NCBI GenBank assembly: GCA_013288575.1
Contig: JABDBO010000001.1
Coordinates: forward strand, 91-53,646
DNA from: Alphaproteobacteria bacterium
GTDB lineage: Bacteria; Pseudomonadota; Alphaproteobacteria; Rickettsiales; 21-14-0-20-44-7
Direction: 5' to 3'
DNA: 53,556 bases
The translations under genes and the position numbers were made by a program. Of the stretch, positions 32,652 to 41,793 are shown one piece after another. Within the stretch, counting starts at the first letter, position 1. Each line of letters begins with the position of its first letter. Under the pieces are notes generated by a model. The model was not told where the DNA came from. It did no database searches and saw only the letters and a program-made list of their open reading frames with translations.

Positions 32652-34247
32652 ATGGATTTAAGGAAGAAGAAAGGTAAGGCAATCAAGAATCAGTTCGTCT
32701 TAAGCGTGGGCGATGAAGGTGCCATTCTCTGCCATTATCATGATGGATCGCTCGCTAACCGGTTTTTTGTTGATTCGCCATATTCGCCTGATGTCAAACT
32801 CATAGAAAAGCTCACCTCGACTTATCCGAAATCACCAATCAGTATATTGGTCGATGTTATCGAGCAAAACTACTCGCAGCAGGTTTTACCCCCGGTTTCA
32901 TCATGGGGTGTAAAGCAGCAAGTCAAACGCCGGATTAAGCGTGATTTTCAACCAAATGATCTTAATAATACGCTATTGCTTGAAAGATCAAAAGAAGGCC
33001 GCCGTGATTGGAATTTTCTATTTATTTCCCTCGCAAATAGTGATCCGTTTGCTAAATGGCTGGAAATCGTATTAGCGCAAAAAAATGATTTTAAAGGCGT
33101 TTTCCTTTTACCAATTGAAGCAACCGAATTTACTAAAGATCTTTATTCGGTTTCGCTCAAAGAAAACCAAGGCGAATGGAAGCTTTTAGTTTTGCACAAT
33201 AAGGTTGGTGGTTTTCGTATTGTTGCTTTTAAAAATGGCAAATTGATTTTCACACGACTCGCGCAGAATTTAATCGGCGACAATATCGCAGAAATTGTTG
33301 TTGGTAACATGGAGCAGGAAATTTCCAACACGGTAGAATATTTAAAGCGCCTTGCTTTTAAAGGTGAAGCAGATAGCCATTTAACAATTATAGCTGGCGC
33401 TGATATCCTGCAAAAGATTGATCCCAAAACTCTAAAATTCGGGCAGGTTGATTTAATTACTCCATTTGAAGCATCAGAGAAATTAAACTTACCGGAAGCT
33501 GTTACTGATAAAGATAAATTTGCCGATGTATTACTCGCGACCTATTTTTCCAGTTCTAAAAAACATGTTTTAAAATTTACTTCTAACGTTACGCAAAAAG
33601 TTGAGGCGTTATATAATTCCATTAAAGGAATTTATGCAGCTGCCGCGCTAATATCTCTTATAATCATAGGTTTTGCCGCATCTGATGCTTATGATATAAA
33701 GCAGAAATTGGACGATAAAGATCAGGCCGACGCGCATTTGTTGCAATCAACAAATATGTTAAGTGCAGCCAAGGCAAAGAAAGATAAACTACCAAAAAAT
33801 ATCGATAAGATGCTCGATATTATGAGTTTATCTAAAATGCTTTCGGAAGATAAGCTCAGAGAAATAAAACTTATAAGCGACATTGCGCCGGTATTTAATG
33901 ATAAATTTACAGTTACGTCGGTTGAGTATGTCAGCCGTTTACCTGATGCTGCGAGCACGTCAAACCATCCAAAGGCAGATGCTCAAGCGGGAGATAGCAC
34001 TAAGACATCTTCTTTTACATTTTCAATTGATATGAATTTTTATATCTCTGCTCATGACCAAGATTTGATGAACAACATAAGCGGTAATTTTTTAAATCAG
34101 ATTGCGGCGTTATTTCCTAATTATAAAGTTTCCTACGCATCTCCTCCACTAGTGCCAACGCAAGGGCAATATGAATCAATTGTTCCATCTGATGATGGCC
34201 ACATATTTCCTGTTTCTGCTAAAATTTTGATAACAGGAGAGCTCTGA
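32652..34247 (+). CDS. GspL/PilM-N-like fusion protein
   Basis: 531-aa protein with an actin-like cytoplasmic half (about 1-320, including IVDVIEQNY-like and LLVLHNKVGGFRIV segments), one membrane helix near 330-350 (AAALISLIIIGFAA) and a periplasmic half with coiled coil then a ferredoxin-like region. This layout fits GspL, or PilM fused to PilN. Its stop overlaps the next start (ATGA arrangement TGATG), so the periplasmic partner is translated with it. Confidence 0.78.
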   Translation: MDLRKKKGKAIKNQFVLSVGDEGAILCHYHDGSLANRFFVDSPYSPDVKLIEKLTSTYPKSPISILVDVIEQNYSQQVLPPVSSWGVKQQVKRRIKRDFQPNDLNNTLLLERSKEGRRDWNFLFISLANSDPFAKWLEIVLAQKNDFKGVFLLPIEATEFTKDLYSVSLKENQGEWKLLVLHNKVGGFRIVAFKNGKLIFTRLAQNLIGDNIAEIVVGNMEQEISNTVEYLKRLAFKGEADSHLTIIAGADILQKIDPKTLKFGQVDLITPFEASEKLNLPEAVTDKDKFADVLLATYFSSSKKHVLKFTSNVTQKVEALYNSIKGIYAAAALISLIIIGFAASDAYDIKQKLDDKDQADAHLLQSTNMLSAAKAKKDKLPKNIDKMLDIMSLSKMLSEDKLREIKLISDIAPVFNDKFTVTSVEYVSRLPDAASTSNHPKADAQAGDSTKTSSFTFSIDMNFYISAHDQDLMNNISGNFLNQIAALFPNYKVSYASPPLVPTQGQYESIVPSDDGHIFPVSAKILITGEL

Positions 34248-34972
34248 TGAAATTTCAGCAATTGCAGAAACGAGTAATTAAAATTGGGGTTGTATGCACA
34301 GCCATAGTTATTTTGTTGGGAATTGGCTATTATTTTGTTTCTAATTATCAAGATAAACTTGTCCAGCAAATTGCTGAAGAGAAATCTAAAACCTCGGCTA
34401 ATCAAGCCCAGACTAAAATTATTGAAAAACAAGTTTTAGATGCCAAAGATGCGCTGGTTTTTTATAATGACTTCAATGACTCAGGCAACTCCGATCCGCA
34501 AAATTTCCGTCGTGATTTCGCCAAAAACCTGCTCATGAAACTTAAAGATAGCAATAATATTATGGATTTGAAATTCACTATGGATCAGTTCACTAAACTA
34601 GGTGACCAATATACAAAACCGACAGTTGCTGTATATTCGAGCAAGGTTAGTGTGCCATTTTCGGCGATTTCTGATATTGATGCATATAACCTGATTAAAA
34701 ATATCAGCGATGCATTTCCTGGCGATGTGAAAATTTTATCTTACAATGTGAAAAAAACTAGGGACATAAATGACGAAAATCTTATACAACTTAGTACGGG
34801 CTCGCTTCCTGATGGATTTATAACTGGAGAGATGACCTTCGAATGGCGAAGCATTCAAGATAACCCTGATTATAAAGCTAAAGCTGAGGGCCAAGCGCCT
34901 AATGCTAATGCAAAACCTCGTGCAGCTACACCACCGCGTCTAAATCCACTTAAGGCGGCACCAAATGGCTAG
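34247..34972 (+). CDS. GspM/PilO-like inner-membrane protein
   Basis: 241-aa protein with a short cytoplasmic N-terminus, one membrane helix (about 13-31: VVCTAIVILLGIGYYFV), a coiled coil (KTSANQAQTKIIEKQ) and a periplasmic domain ending in a Pro/Ala-rich tail. It matches the size and topology of GspM/PilO, which pair with GspL/PilN. GGAG precedes the start. Its end overlaps the protease-fusion gene by 8 bases. Confidence 0.72.
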   Translation: MKFQQLQKRVIKIGVVCTAIVILLGIGYYFVSNYQDKLVQQIAEEKSKTSANQAQTKIIEKQVLDAKDALVFYNDFNDSGNSDPQNFRRDFAKNLLMKLKDSNNIMDLKFTMDQFTKLGDQYTKPTVAVYSSKVSVPFSAISDIDAYNLIKNISDAFPGDVKILSYNVKKTRDINDENLIQLSTGSLPDGFITGEMTFEWRSIQDNPDYKAKAEGQAPNANAKPRAATPPRLNPLKAAPNG

Positions 34973-36521
34973 ATTTTATAAATATATATCTTGTCTTGCG
35001 GTGCTTAGTGTTATGGTACCGGCACTATCATTAGCTGTTGATAATCAACCGGCCGCGCCAACTGCAACTGAGCAGCCATCAATTATACAAGCATCGCCTT
35101 CAGCGCCTACGCCAACTGTAGCAACAACGCCAGCACCTACTTTGGCCCCAGTTCCAGATAATTCTGCGACACCAGTGCCTGCTGCTATATCAGCGCCTCA
35201 AACTGCACAAACTGCTCCGCCCCAAGCTCCTATTGCGCCAAGAACTTTAAAATCAATTACTGACACAATTCCAAACAATAATAATAAACCATCAGTGCCG
35301 ATAGTAGTGAATTTTGACAAAAGTTTGATGTTTAAAAAGGAAGATCTTAGTAAAGCTAGGATGATTTATAATGCCTATATGGGAAGGCAAAAAAATAATC
35401 AGGCTGTTGTTAAAAATGATGAGGATAGTAAAGTTGATGAAATTCTTGGCCGTCTTGCACGAGATAAAAAGGAGCTGCCAAAACCGCCAAATGGAATTTA
35501 TTTAAATTCGATATTATTCCGCTCAGCTGGGCAAGCAGAAGCTTGGATCAATGGAAAAAAATATGAAATTTCAGGCGTAGAAAACGGAATTAAATTGGCA
35601 GACGTTTCGCCATACCGCGCAAATATTATTTTTGATAGTTCTCGCTACGATTTTGATTTCAATAAATGGGTAGATGCGTTTAGCGGTGATCCAAATTCGC
35701 TGCCGCCAAACCGTAAAGATATAAAGGTTGATACAACAACACATTCAATTATGTTTTCTCTCCATCCTAACCAGCGCCTTGATTTTAATGAATTAGCGAT
35801 AAAAGAAGGCAAGCCGCTACTGGTTAAAGAAGGAAGTAAACCTGCTGATGGTAAACAAGCAAATGATAAGTCACTCAATGGTAAACCATTGGCTAATAAT
35901 GCGCCGATAGATGGTAAGGATTCGTTCGTTGAAAATGTGCCTGCTAATGAATTTTTCAAAACTCCGCAAGAGATGATGAAGATGCTTGATGAATGCCAGA
36001 AAGACCCTTCAGCACCCGACTGCGTTAATAAAATCAAGCCAAATACTAAATATGAAATCCGCTATGCTCAGGATAAAAACGGCAATAATATTAAAGATAA
36101 GGATGGCAACCTAATTGTTGAGCAAAGTGATGTGCCGGATATGCCTGCGGCAAAACAAGCGAATTTTAAAGTTGCGCCAGATGGGCATTTTTACATTCCA
36201 GCTGATTTAAACCAACAAACAATCAATTTCAAAGTTGATACTGGGGCAACAATTACTGCCATTTCAATTGATGATGCGAAAAAAGCGGGGATTGATGTGG
36301 GCAAGCTTAATTATAACCAAGACGTAAAATTAGCCGATGGTACAATTGTAAAAGCGGCAATGACCACGATAGATAATTTTGCGGTAGGGCCAATTAAATT
36401 ATCTGCTGTGAATATATTAGTTGCGCAAGGCACGATGGACCAACCGTTACTTGGTATGAGCTTCTTCAATAAGTTAAAACGCTTTACGATTGAAGGCGAT
36501 ACACTTACTTTGTTCCAATAA
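34965..36521 (+). CDS. Periplasmic GspB/PilP-like domain fused to a retropepsin-type aspartic protease
   Basis: 518-aa exported protein. A signal peptide (ISCLAVLSVMVPALSLA-V) leads to a Pro/Ala/Thr-rich linker (about 25-100) and a GspB/GspC/PilP-like segment (about 165-230: LNSILFRSAGQAEAWINGKKYEI). A variable region follows, then a C-terminal clan AA retropepsin-like domain (about 400-518: DGHFYIPADL, KVDTGAT with Asp425, PLLGMSFFNKLKRF). One catalytic Asp per chain means it should act as a dimer. Tethered to the pilus-like platform, it might process subunits or substrates. This domain pairing is unusual. Confidence 0.82.
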   Translation: MARFYKYISCLAVLSVMVPALSLAVDNQPAAPTATEQPSIIQASPSAPTPTVATTPAPTLAPVPDNSATPVPAAISAPQTAQTAPPQAPIAPRTLKSITDTIPNNNNKPSVPIVVNFDKSLMFKKEDLSKARMIYNAYMGRQKNNQAVVKNDEDSKVDEILGRLARDKKELPKPPNGIYLNSILFRSAGQAEAWINGKKYEISGVENGIKLADVSPYRANIIFDSSRYDFDFNKWVDAFSGDPNSLPPNRKDIKVDTTTHSIMFSLHPNQRLDFNELAIKEGKPLLVKEGSKPADGKQANDKSLNGKPLANNAPIDGKDSFVENVPANEFFKTPQEMMKMLDECQKDPSAPDCVNKIKPNTKYEIRYAQDKNGNNIKDKDGNLIVEQSDVPDMPAAKQANFKVAPDGHFYIPADLNQQTINFKVDTGATITAISIDDAKKAGIDVGKLNYNQDVKLADGTIVKAAMTTIDNFAVGPIKLSAVNILVAQGTMDQPLLGMSFFNKLKRFTIEGDTLTLFQ

Positions 36522-36648
36522 TTGCGCCTGTCTGGGGCTACTGGCTATCCAATGATCATTGCTTAAAGGCTGGTTGGCTTACTGTTCATATTTATTTTTC
36601 AATCTAAAATCTTGCAAAACATAGGCAAATAATGTTTTATGCTGCGCT

Positions 36649-38187
36649 ATGACTGATTATTCCCAAGCAAAATCCTGGCCCTTCATTGAGGCTCGTAAAA
36701 TTCTAGACCGCGTTACCAAAACGCCGCCGAAAAAAGGCTATGTGCTTTTTGAAACCGGCTATGGCCCATCGGGTTTGCCGCATATCGGAACATTTGGTGA
36801 AGTTGCGCGCACAACTATGGTGCGCCATGCTTTTCAGCAATTGTCCGATCTTCCAACCAAATTATTCTCAGTTTCCGATGATATGGATGGGCTCCGCAAA
36901 GTGCCGGAAAATTTACCAAACCAAAAAATGCTCGAAGAAAATTTGGGCAAACCATTTACCAGCGTACCTGATCCGTTTGGCACCCATGAAAGCTTCGGCG
37001 CGCATATGAATTCGCGCCTACGCGCGTTTCTCGACCATTTCGGTTTTGATTATGAATTTAAAAGCGCTACCGATCTTTACAAAAACGGCACTTTTGATGC
37101 TACGCTTTTAACCGCGTTAAAACGCTATGACGCGATCATGAAAATCATGATTCCAACCTTGGGGCCAGAACGCCAGGCGACTTATTCACCGTTTTTACCC
37201 ATCAGCCCAAAAACGGGCAGGGTGCTTTATGTGCCTACAATTCCAAATGCTGAAAAAGGCACAATCAGTTTCAAAGACGAAGATGGAACTGAAACCGAAC
37301 TGCCAGTCACCGAGGGTCACTGCAAACTCCAGTGGAAACCGGATTTCGGCATGCGTTGGGCAGCACTTGATGTTGATTTTGAAATGTATGGCAAAGACCA
37401 CTTGGTCAACGGTAAAATCTATTCCGCTATATGCAAAACGCTAGGTGGCACCCCACCTGAGCAATTTAATTTCGAATTATTCCTCGACGAAAAAGGCGAA
37501 AAAATTTCCAAATCGAAAGGTAACGGCCTCACGATTGATCAGTGGCTCACCTACGCAAGCTCTGAAAGCCTTGCGCAATATATGTTCGTCAATCCACAGA
37601 AAGCGAAAAAATTATATTTTGATGTCATTCCGAAAAACGTTGATGAATATTTGACCTGGGTAAAAAAATATAATGAAGCGCCAGATGTTGATAACCCAGC
37701 ATGGCATGTGCATAGCGGCAAAGTTCCAAAAGTCGAGAGCGACATTACTTTTGCATTGCTCATCAACCTGGCCAGTGCCTGCAACCCGGAAGATAAATTA
37801 ATCCTTTGGGGCTTCATCAGCAAATATGATGCGAACGCAAACCCGGCAACCTGCCCGATGCTCGATAAACTTGCCGGTTACGCGGTAAAATATTATGATG
37901 ATTTCGTAAAACCGCACAAAAAATACCGTACGCCAAGCGAAAAAGAAAAGGCTGCATTTATTGAGCTTGCAGATGAAATGCCAAAACTTCCGGAGCCAAA
38001 CGCACAAACTATTCAGCAGTTAGTTTACGATATCGGCACGAAACATGGTTTTGAGAATATGCGTGAATGGTTCTCGGCAATTTACGAAGTGCTTTTAGGT
38101 GCGGAACAAGGCCCGCGCGCAGGCAGTTTCTTTGCCCTATTTGGCGTGAAAGAAAGCGTTGCTTTAATACATAGTAAGACAAAATAG
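36649..38187 (+). CDS. lysK: Lysyl-tRNA synthetase, class I
   Basis: 512-aa class I LysRS, the archaeal-type enzyme also used by many alphaproteobacteria. The HIGH-type motif is PHIGTFGE (near 45), the KMSKS-type motif is KISKSKG (near 285), and the C-terminal anticodon-binding helices follow. It attaches lysine to tRNA-Lys. No class II lysS is in the window. It is monocistronic, with a T-poor spacer of about 130 bases before and after. Confidence 0.94.
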   Translation: MTDYSQAKSWPFIEARKILDRVTKTPPKKGYVLFETGYGPSGLPHIGTFGEVARTTMVRHAFQQLSDLPTKLFSVSDDMDGLRKVPENLPNQKMLEENLGKPFTSVPDPFGTHESFGAHMNSRLRAFLDHFGFDYEFKSATDLYKNGTFDATLLTALKRYDAIMKIMIPTLGPERQATYSPFLPISPKTGRVLYVPTIPNAEKGTISFKDEDGTETELPVTEGHCKLQWKPDFGMRWAALDVDFEMYGKDHLVNGKIYSAICKTLGGTPPEQFNFELFLDEKGEKISKSKGNGLTIDQWLTYASSESLAQYMFVNPQKAKKLYFDVIPKNVDEYLTWVKKYNEAPDVDNPAWHVHSGKVPKVESDITFALLINLASACNPEDKLILWGFISKYDANANPATCPMLDKLAGYAVKYYDDFVKPHKKYRTPSEKEKAAFIELADEMPKLPEPNAQTIQQLVYDIGTKHGFENMREWFSAIYEVLLGAEQGPRAGSFFALFGVKESVALIHSKTK

Positions 38188-38190
38188 CAT

Positions 38191-38235
38191 CATTGCGAGA
38201 CGGCAGGACGGAAGGGGCAATCTAGACTGGATTGC
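38191..38235. repeat. CATTGCGAG.../GCAATC...GATTGC dispersed repeat
   Basis: CATTGCGAG (38191) followed by GCAATCTAGACTGGATTGC (38217-38235), an inverted repeat with 6-bp arms. It resembles common proteobacterial intergenic repeats. No protein is encoded. Confidence 0.55.
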
Positions 38236-38324
38236 AACGTTTGGTGAATTCGTATACAAGCTAGGCAGAAAACCTTAATAATGCGCTTGACTATTTTTCA
38301 TGAGCGCTATACTTAAGCCCAATT

Positions 38325-38879
38325 ATGGCAAAAGATTCGACAAAAAATACTAGTTGCGGCGACGGCGAAGTTTGTGACCCGTCTAAGCGTGATTTTATGG
38401 TGCTGGCTGCTAACGGCCTAGGCGTTGTTGGTGCATGCACAGTGGCATGGCCGCTAATTGACAGCATGAACCCTTCGCAGGATGTTCTGGCGCAAAGCTC
38501 AGTTGAAGTTGATATTTCTTCCGTTCAACCCGGCCAGCAGAAAAAAGCCATGTGGCGCGGCAAGCCGATTTTCGTTTATCGCCGCACGCCACAACAGATT
38601 GCTGACGCTAATAAAGTTGATGTTGCGTCGTTACGCGACCCGCAAACTGATAAAGAACGCACCAAACCAAACCATGAAGAATGGCTGGTTGTAGTTGGCG
38701 TTTGCACGCATTTGGGATGCATCCCGATTGTGGGTGAGGGCGAATTCGGCGGCTGGTTCTGCCCATGCCACGGTTCGCAATATGATATCGCCGGCCGTAT
38801 CCGCAAAGGCCCGGCCCCGCAGAATCTTGTGGTTCCACCATATGAATTCATTAACGACAAAACTATTAGGATTGGCTAA
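38325..38879 (+). CDS. petA: Ubiquinol-cytochrome c reductase Rieske iron-sulfur subunit
   Basis: 184-aa [2Fe-2S] protein of the cytochrome bc1 complex. The N-terminal Tat-like KRDFM precedes a membrane anchor (about 24-46). The cluster ligands are Cys127 and His129 (CTHLGC, disulfide Cys132) and Cys146 and His149 (CPCHGS, disulfide Cys148). It passes electrons from ubiquinol to cytochrome c1. The stop overlaps the petB start by one base. Confidence 0.97.
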   Translation: MAKDSTKNTSCGDGEVCDPSKRDFMVLAANGLGVVGACTVAWPLIDSMNPSQDVLAQSSVEVDISSVQPGQQKKAMWRGKPIFVYRRTPQQIADANKVDVASLRDPQTDKERTKPNHEEWLVVVGVCTHLGCIPIVGEGEFGGWFCPCHGSQYDIAGRIRKGPAPQNLVVPPYEFINDKTIRIG

Positions 38880-40093
38880 TGTCTGACCCTTTGGCACCAA
38901 AAGCACCGCAAGAAAAAGGCATTATTGGCTGGATAAATTACCGCCTGCCGATTTTTGATTTTACTAAAAGCCTGCAAGATTATCTTACTCCGAAAAACCT
39001 CAATTATTTCTGGAGTTTCGGTTCGATTGCCGGCGTTTGCCTGATGATTCAGATCATCACCGGTATCGTTTTGGCCATGCATTACACCCCGCAAACCGGC
39101 CATGCGTTTGAATCTGTCGAACATATTATGCGTGATGTCAATTACGGTTGGCTCTTGCGCTACACCCACGCAGTTGGCGCTTCGATGTTTTTCGTCACTG
39201 TCTATATCCATATTTTCCGCGCCTTTTATTATGGCTCATATAAAAACCCGCGTGAGCTTTTATGGTTCATCGGCGTAATTATTTTGCTAGCCATGATGGC
39301 CGCGGCTTTCATGGGCTACGTATTACCTTGGGGCCAGATGAGCCTTTGGGGCGCGACGGTTATTACCAGCTTCTTCGATAAAATTCCGGTAATCGGCACG
39401 GCGATCGGCACATGGCTGCGTGGCGGTTTCTCAGTTGATAATGCTACACTCAACCGTTTCTTCGCATTACACTATCTGGTTCCTTTCATAATTTTGGGCC
39501 TTGTAGTTATCCATATTTGGGCGTTGCACCACCACGGTTCGAGCAACCCGACCGGCGTTGAAGTGAAATCTAAAAAAGACGTAATTCCTTTCCACCCATA
39601 TTACACTATTAAAGATTGCTTCGGATTCGGCGTGTTCTTCATCATCTTCGCCATTTTCATTTTCTTCATCCCGAATTACCTCGGCCACCCGGATAACTAC
39701 ATTCCGGCTGATCCGATGGTAACGCCGCCGCACATTGTACCTGAATGGTATTTCCTGCCGTTCTACGCAATTTTGCGCTCTATACCTAACGCATTCTTGG
39801 GCGTTGTGGCGATGTTCTCATCAATTGCCGTGTTATTCTTCCTGCCTTGGCTTGATACTTCCAAAGTCCGCAGCGGTAGGTATCGCCCGGTGTTTAAAGT
39901 GTTCTTCTGGGTTTTCTTGGTTGACGTTTTGTTCCTCGGTTTCATCGGTGAATCACCGGCTGAAGGCTGGTATGTTGTCGGCGGACGCATAGCTACACTT
40001 TATTACTTCTTCCATTTCCTCGTGCTTCTGCCAGTAATCGGCAAGCTCGAAACAACACGTCCGGTTCCGGCGTCACTTAGCGAGGCCAAATAA
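38879..40093 (+). CDS. petB: Cytochrome b of the bc1 complex
   Basis: 404-aa integral membrane protein with about eight helices and two heme b groups. The conserved PEWY motif of the Qo site is present (VPEWYFLPFYAILRSIPN), as are histidines in LLRYTHAVGAS and FFALHYLVPF. The middle gene of petABC, one base from both neighbours. It is the full-length bacterial form, with the C-terminal half not split. Confidence 0.97.
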   Translation: MSDPLAPKAPQEKGIIGWINYRLPIFDFTKSLQDYLTPKNLNYFWSFGSIAGVCLMIQIITGIVLAMHYTPQTGHAFESVEHIMRDVNYGWLLRYTHAVGASMFFVTVYIHIFRAFYYGSYKNPRELLWFIGVIILLAMMAAAFMGYVLPWGQMSLWGATVITSFFDKIPVIGTAIGTWLRGGFSVDNATLNRFFALHYLVPFIILGLVVIHIWALHHHGSSNPTGVEVKSKKDVIPFHPYYTIKDCFGFGVFFIIFAIFIFFIPNYLGHPDNYIPADPMVTPPHIVPEWYFLPFYAILRSIPNAFLGVVAMFSSIAVLFFLPWLDTSKVRSGRYRPVFKVFFWVFLVDVLFLGFIGESPAEGWYVVGGRIATLYYFFHFLVLLPVIGKLETTRPVPASLSEAK

Positions 40094-40094
40094 T

Positions 40095-40901
40095 ATGAAC
40101 CAGAGATTAAGCACGGTTTTAGTCGGTTTACTCAGCGCATTTTTCCTTATCTCAGCGTTGATGTACGTATCAAACTTTGGCTTTAAAGCCCCAGAGCCGG
40201 TGAGCCACGCCAAAAAAGAAATGCCAAAACCGCAGCAATGGAGTTTTGATGGCCCGCTTGGCACTTTTGATAAACAATCAATCCAACGTGGTTATAAAGT
40301 TTACAAAGAAGTTTGCTCAGCCTGCCATTCAATGAAACTGGTGGCTTTCCGCAACTTAAAAGGCGCTGGTTTCTCTGATGCTGAAATAAAAGCAATTGCT
40401 GCTGATTATACATATCCATCAGTCGGTGAAGATGGCAGCAATGTTGACCGCAAAGGCCTGCCTTCTGACCATTTCAAATCCCCGTTCGAAACCAAAGAAG
40501 CTGCCGCTGCTGCAAACGGTGGTGCTGCTCCACCAGATCTTTCTCTCATGGCAAAAGCGCGTGAAGATGGCCCTAACTATATTTATTCAATCCTCACCGG
40601 CTATGGCAAAACTCCGCCATCTGACCTGCAAGTGCCAAGCGGAAAGTATTTCAACCCATATTATTCCGGCCAGGTGATTTCAATGCCGCAACCGCTCAAA
40701 GAAAATCAGGTGGATTTCCAAGACGGCACCAAGGCGACTATTTCCCAAGAAGCGCATGACGTTGTAAACTTCCTCCAATATACAGCCGAACCAGAAATGG
40801 AGCTGCGCAAACGCATGGGCCTAAAAGTGGTTGTATTCCTTGGAATTATGACGGTATTTTTCTATATCGCTAAACTCCGCATCTGGGCGCGCGTGCACTA
40901 A
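40095..40901 (+). CDS. petC: Cytochrome c1
   Basis: 268-aa c-type cytochrome of the bc1 complex. After an N-terminal signal/anchor (STVLVGLLSAFFLISALMYV) comes the heme-binding site CSACH (Cys74, Cys77, His78). The distal methionine region and a C-terminal membrane anchor (about 245-262: VVVFLGIMTVFFYIAKL) follow. It hands electrons to cytochrome c. It completes petABC. Confidence 0.97.
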   Translation: MNQRLSTVLVGLLSAFFLISALMYVSNFGFKAPEPVSHAKKEMPKPQQWSFDGPLGTFDKQSIQRGYKVYKEVCSACHSMKLVAFRNLKGAGFSDAEIKAIAADYTYPSVGEDGSNVDRKGLPSDHFKSPFETKEAAAAANGGAAPPDLSLMAKAREDGPNYIYSILTGYGKTPPSDLQVPSGKYFNPYYSGQVISMPQPLKENQVDFQDGTKATISQEAHDVVNFLQYTAEPEMELRKRMGLKVVVFLGIMTVFFYIAKLRIWARVH

Positions 40902-40914
40902 AATTCTACTATGC

Positions 40915-40980
40915 TGAGTATCTACTTGTAATTTTTGCGCTGCCAACTCCGTATAAATGGATTTTTATATTCTCGGGTAG
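40915..40980. repeat. Possible degenerate copy C of the dispersed palindrome
   Basis: After petC, GTATCTACTTGTAATTTTTGCGCT resembles, in pieces, the left arm found after the glycosyltransferase gene (GCATCTACTTGAAATTTTTT). The right arm is poorly conserved, so membership is uncertain. Confidence 0.4.
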
Positions 40981-41049
40981 TTTCCATATAGAATTTTTAT
41001 CAATATCTGTGCCAAACTTTTCTTATAATTCAATACCCAAGGAGGGTTT

Positions 41050-41337
41050 ATGGCTAACCAAAAAAATAAAGCAACTGTTCTTCACGACTTGAATGACATT
41101 AAAGATAATATGGATATCGACCAGTTGAAATCTCGCGCCCGCCAATCGGCAAAAGACCTGCATAATTTCGCCAGCCGCATTAGCACATTAGCGCATGATT
41201 TTATGGATGTGGCCAATGATGAACTTAGCGAGCGCAAAGAAAAGCTCGCGACTCGCGTTACCCAAAAACCATTGCAGGCAATTGCAATTGCTTTCGGTGC
41301 GGGTTACGTGGTGCGCGCAATTTTCGGCCGCCGCTAG
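41050..41337 (+). CDS. YqjD/ElaB-like DUF883 membrane protein
   Basis: 95-aa protein with a charged helical N-terminus (QLKSRARQSAKDLHNF) and a C-terminal membrane segment ending in a glycine-rich GAGYVVRAIFGRR, as in the YqjD/ElaB family of inner-membrane proteins that anchor ribosomes or respond to stationary phase in E. coli. A strong AAGGAGG precedes the ATG. It is alone after petC and may be a stress gene. Confidence 0.8.
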   Translation: MANQKNKATVLHDLNDIKDNMDIDQLKSRARQSAKDLHNFASRISTLAHDFMDVANDELSERKEKLATRVTQKPLQAIAIAFGAGYVVRAIFGRR

Positions 41338-41340
41338 AAG

Positions 41341-41793
41341 CTAAAAAGTTTTCAAAAACTTATGCAGCCGGGTAGTGCCGAAAGGAATTTCGGTCTCCGG
41401 CTGTTTTTTGAAGCCGTGTTTCTCATAAAACTTTTCTGAATACGGATGCGCAATCAACCAGATATAATTATGCGTTGGACGAATCGCGCTTTCAGCAAAT
41501 TTCAATAATGCGCTGCCAACACCGCTGCTCTGAATTTCCGGCAGGGTAAATAAATAAGCCAGATATGCACCTTTCCAACTGACAAAACCAGCTTCAACAC
41601 CATTGTGCAAATAGATGTAAATTTCATGATTATCAAAATCATTCTGTACATCCATCGTTGCCCATGCATCAGCGGCAATTTGCAATTCTTGTTTGTTCCA
41701 AAAAGTTTCCGGTTGCGCCAGAATAGTTCGTGCACGAATTTCGCCAAGTAACCGCAAATCATCTCTGGTAGCTTTTCTTAGAGCGAGTTCCAT
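41341..41793 (-). CDS. GNAT family N-acetyltransferase
   Basis: 150-aa acetyltransferase with the typical start ALRKATRDDLRLLGEIR, acetyl-CoA-binding segment LPEIQSSGVGSALLKFAE (V/I-x-x-x-GxG/A) and C-terminal YEKHGFKK. Substrate not predictable. The start overlaps the 3' end of gap by 16 bases, so it is the last gene of the tkt-gap unit. Confidence 0.85.
   Translation of the reverse strand: MELALRKATRDDLRLLGEIRARTILAQPETFWNKQELQIAADAWATMDVQNDFDNHEIYIYLHNGVEAGFVSWKGAYLAYLFTLPEIQSSGVGSALLKFAESAIRPTHNYIWLIAHPYSEKFYEKHGFKKQPETEIPFGTTRLHKFLKTF

Noticed and set aside
38191..38235. Mobile element remnant after lysK
   Set aside because: It matches a short intergenic palindrome only, with no terminal repeats or transposase.
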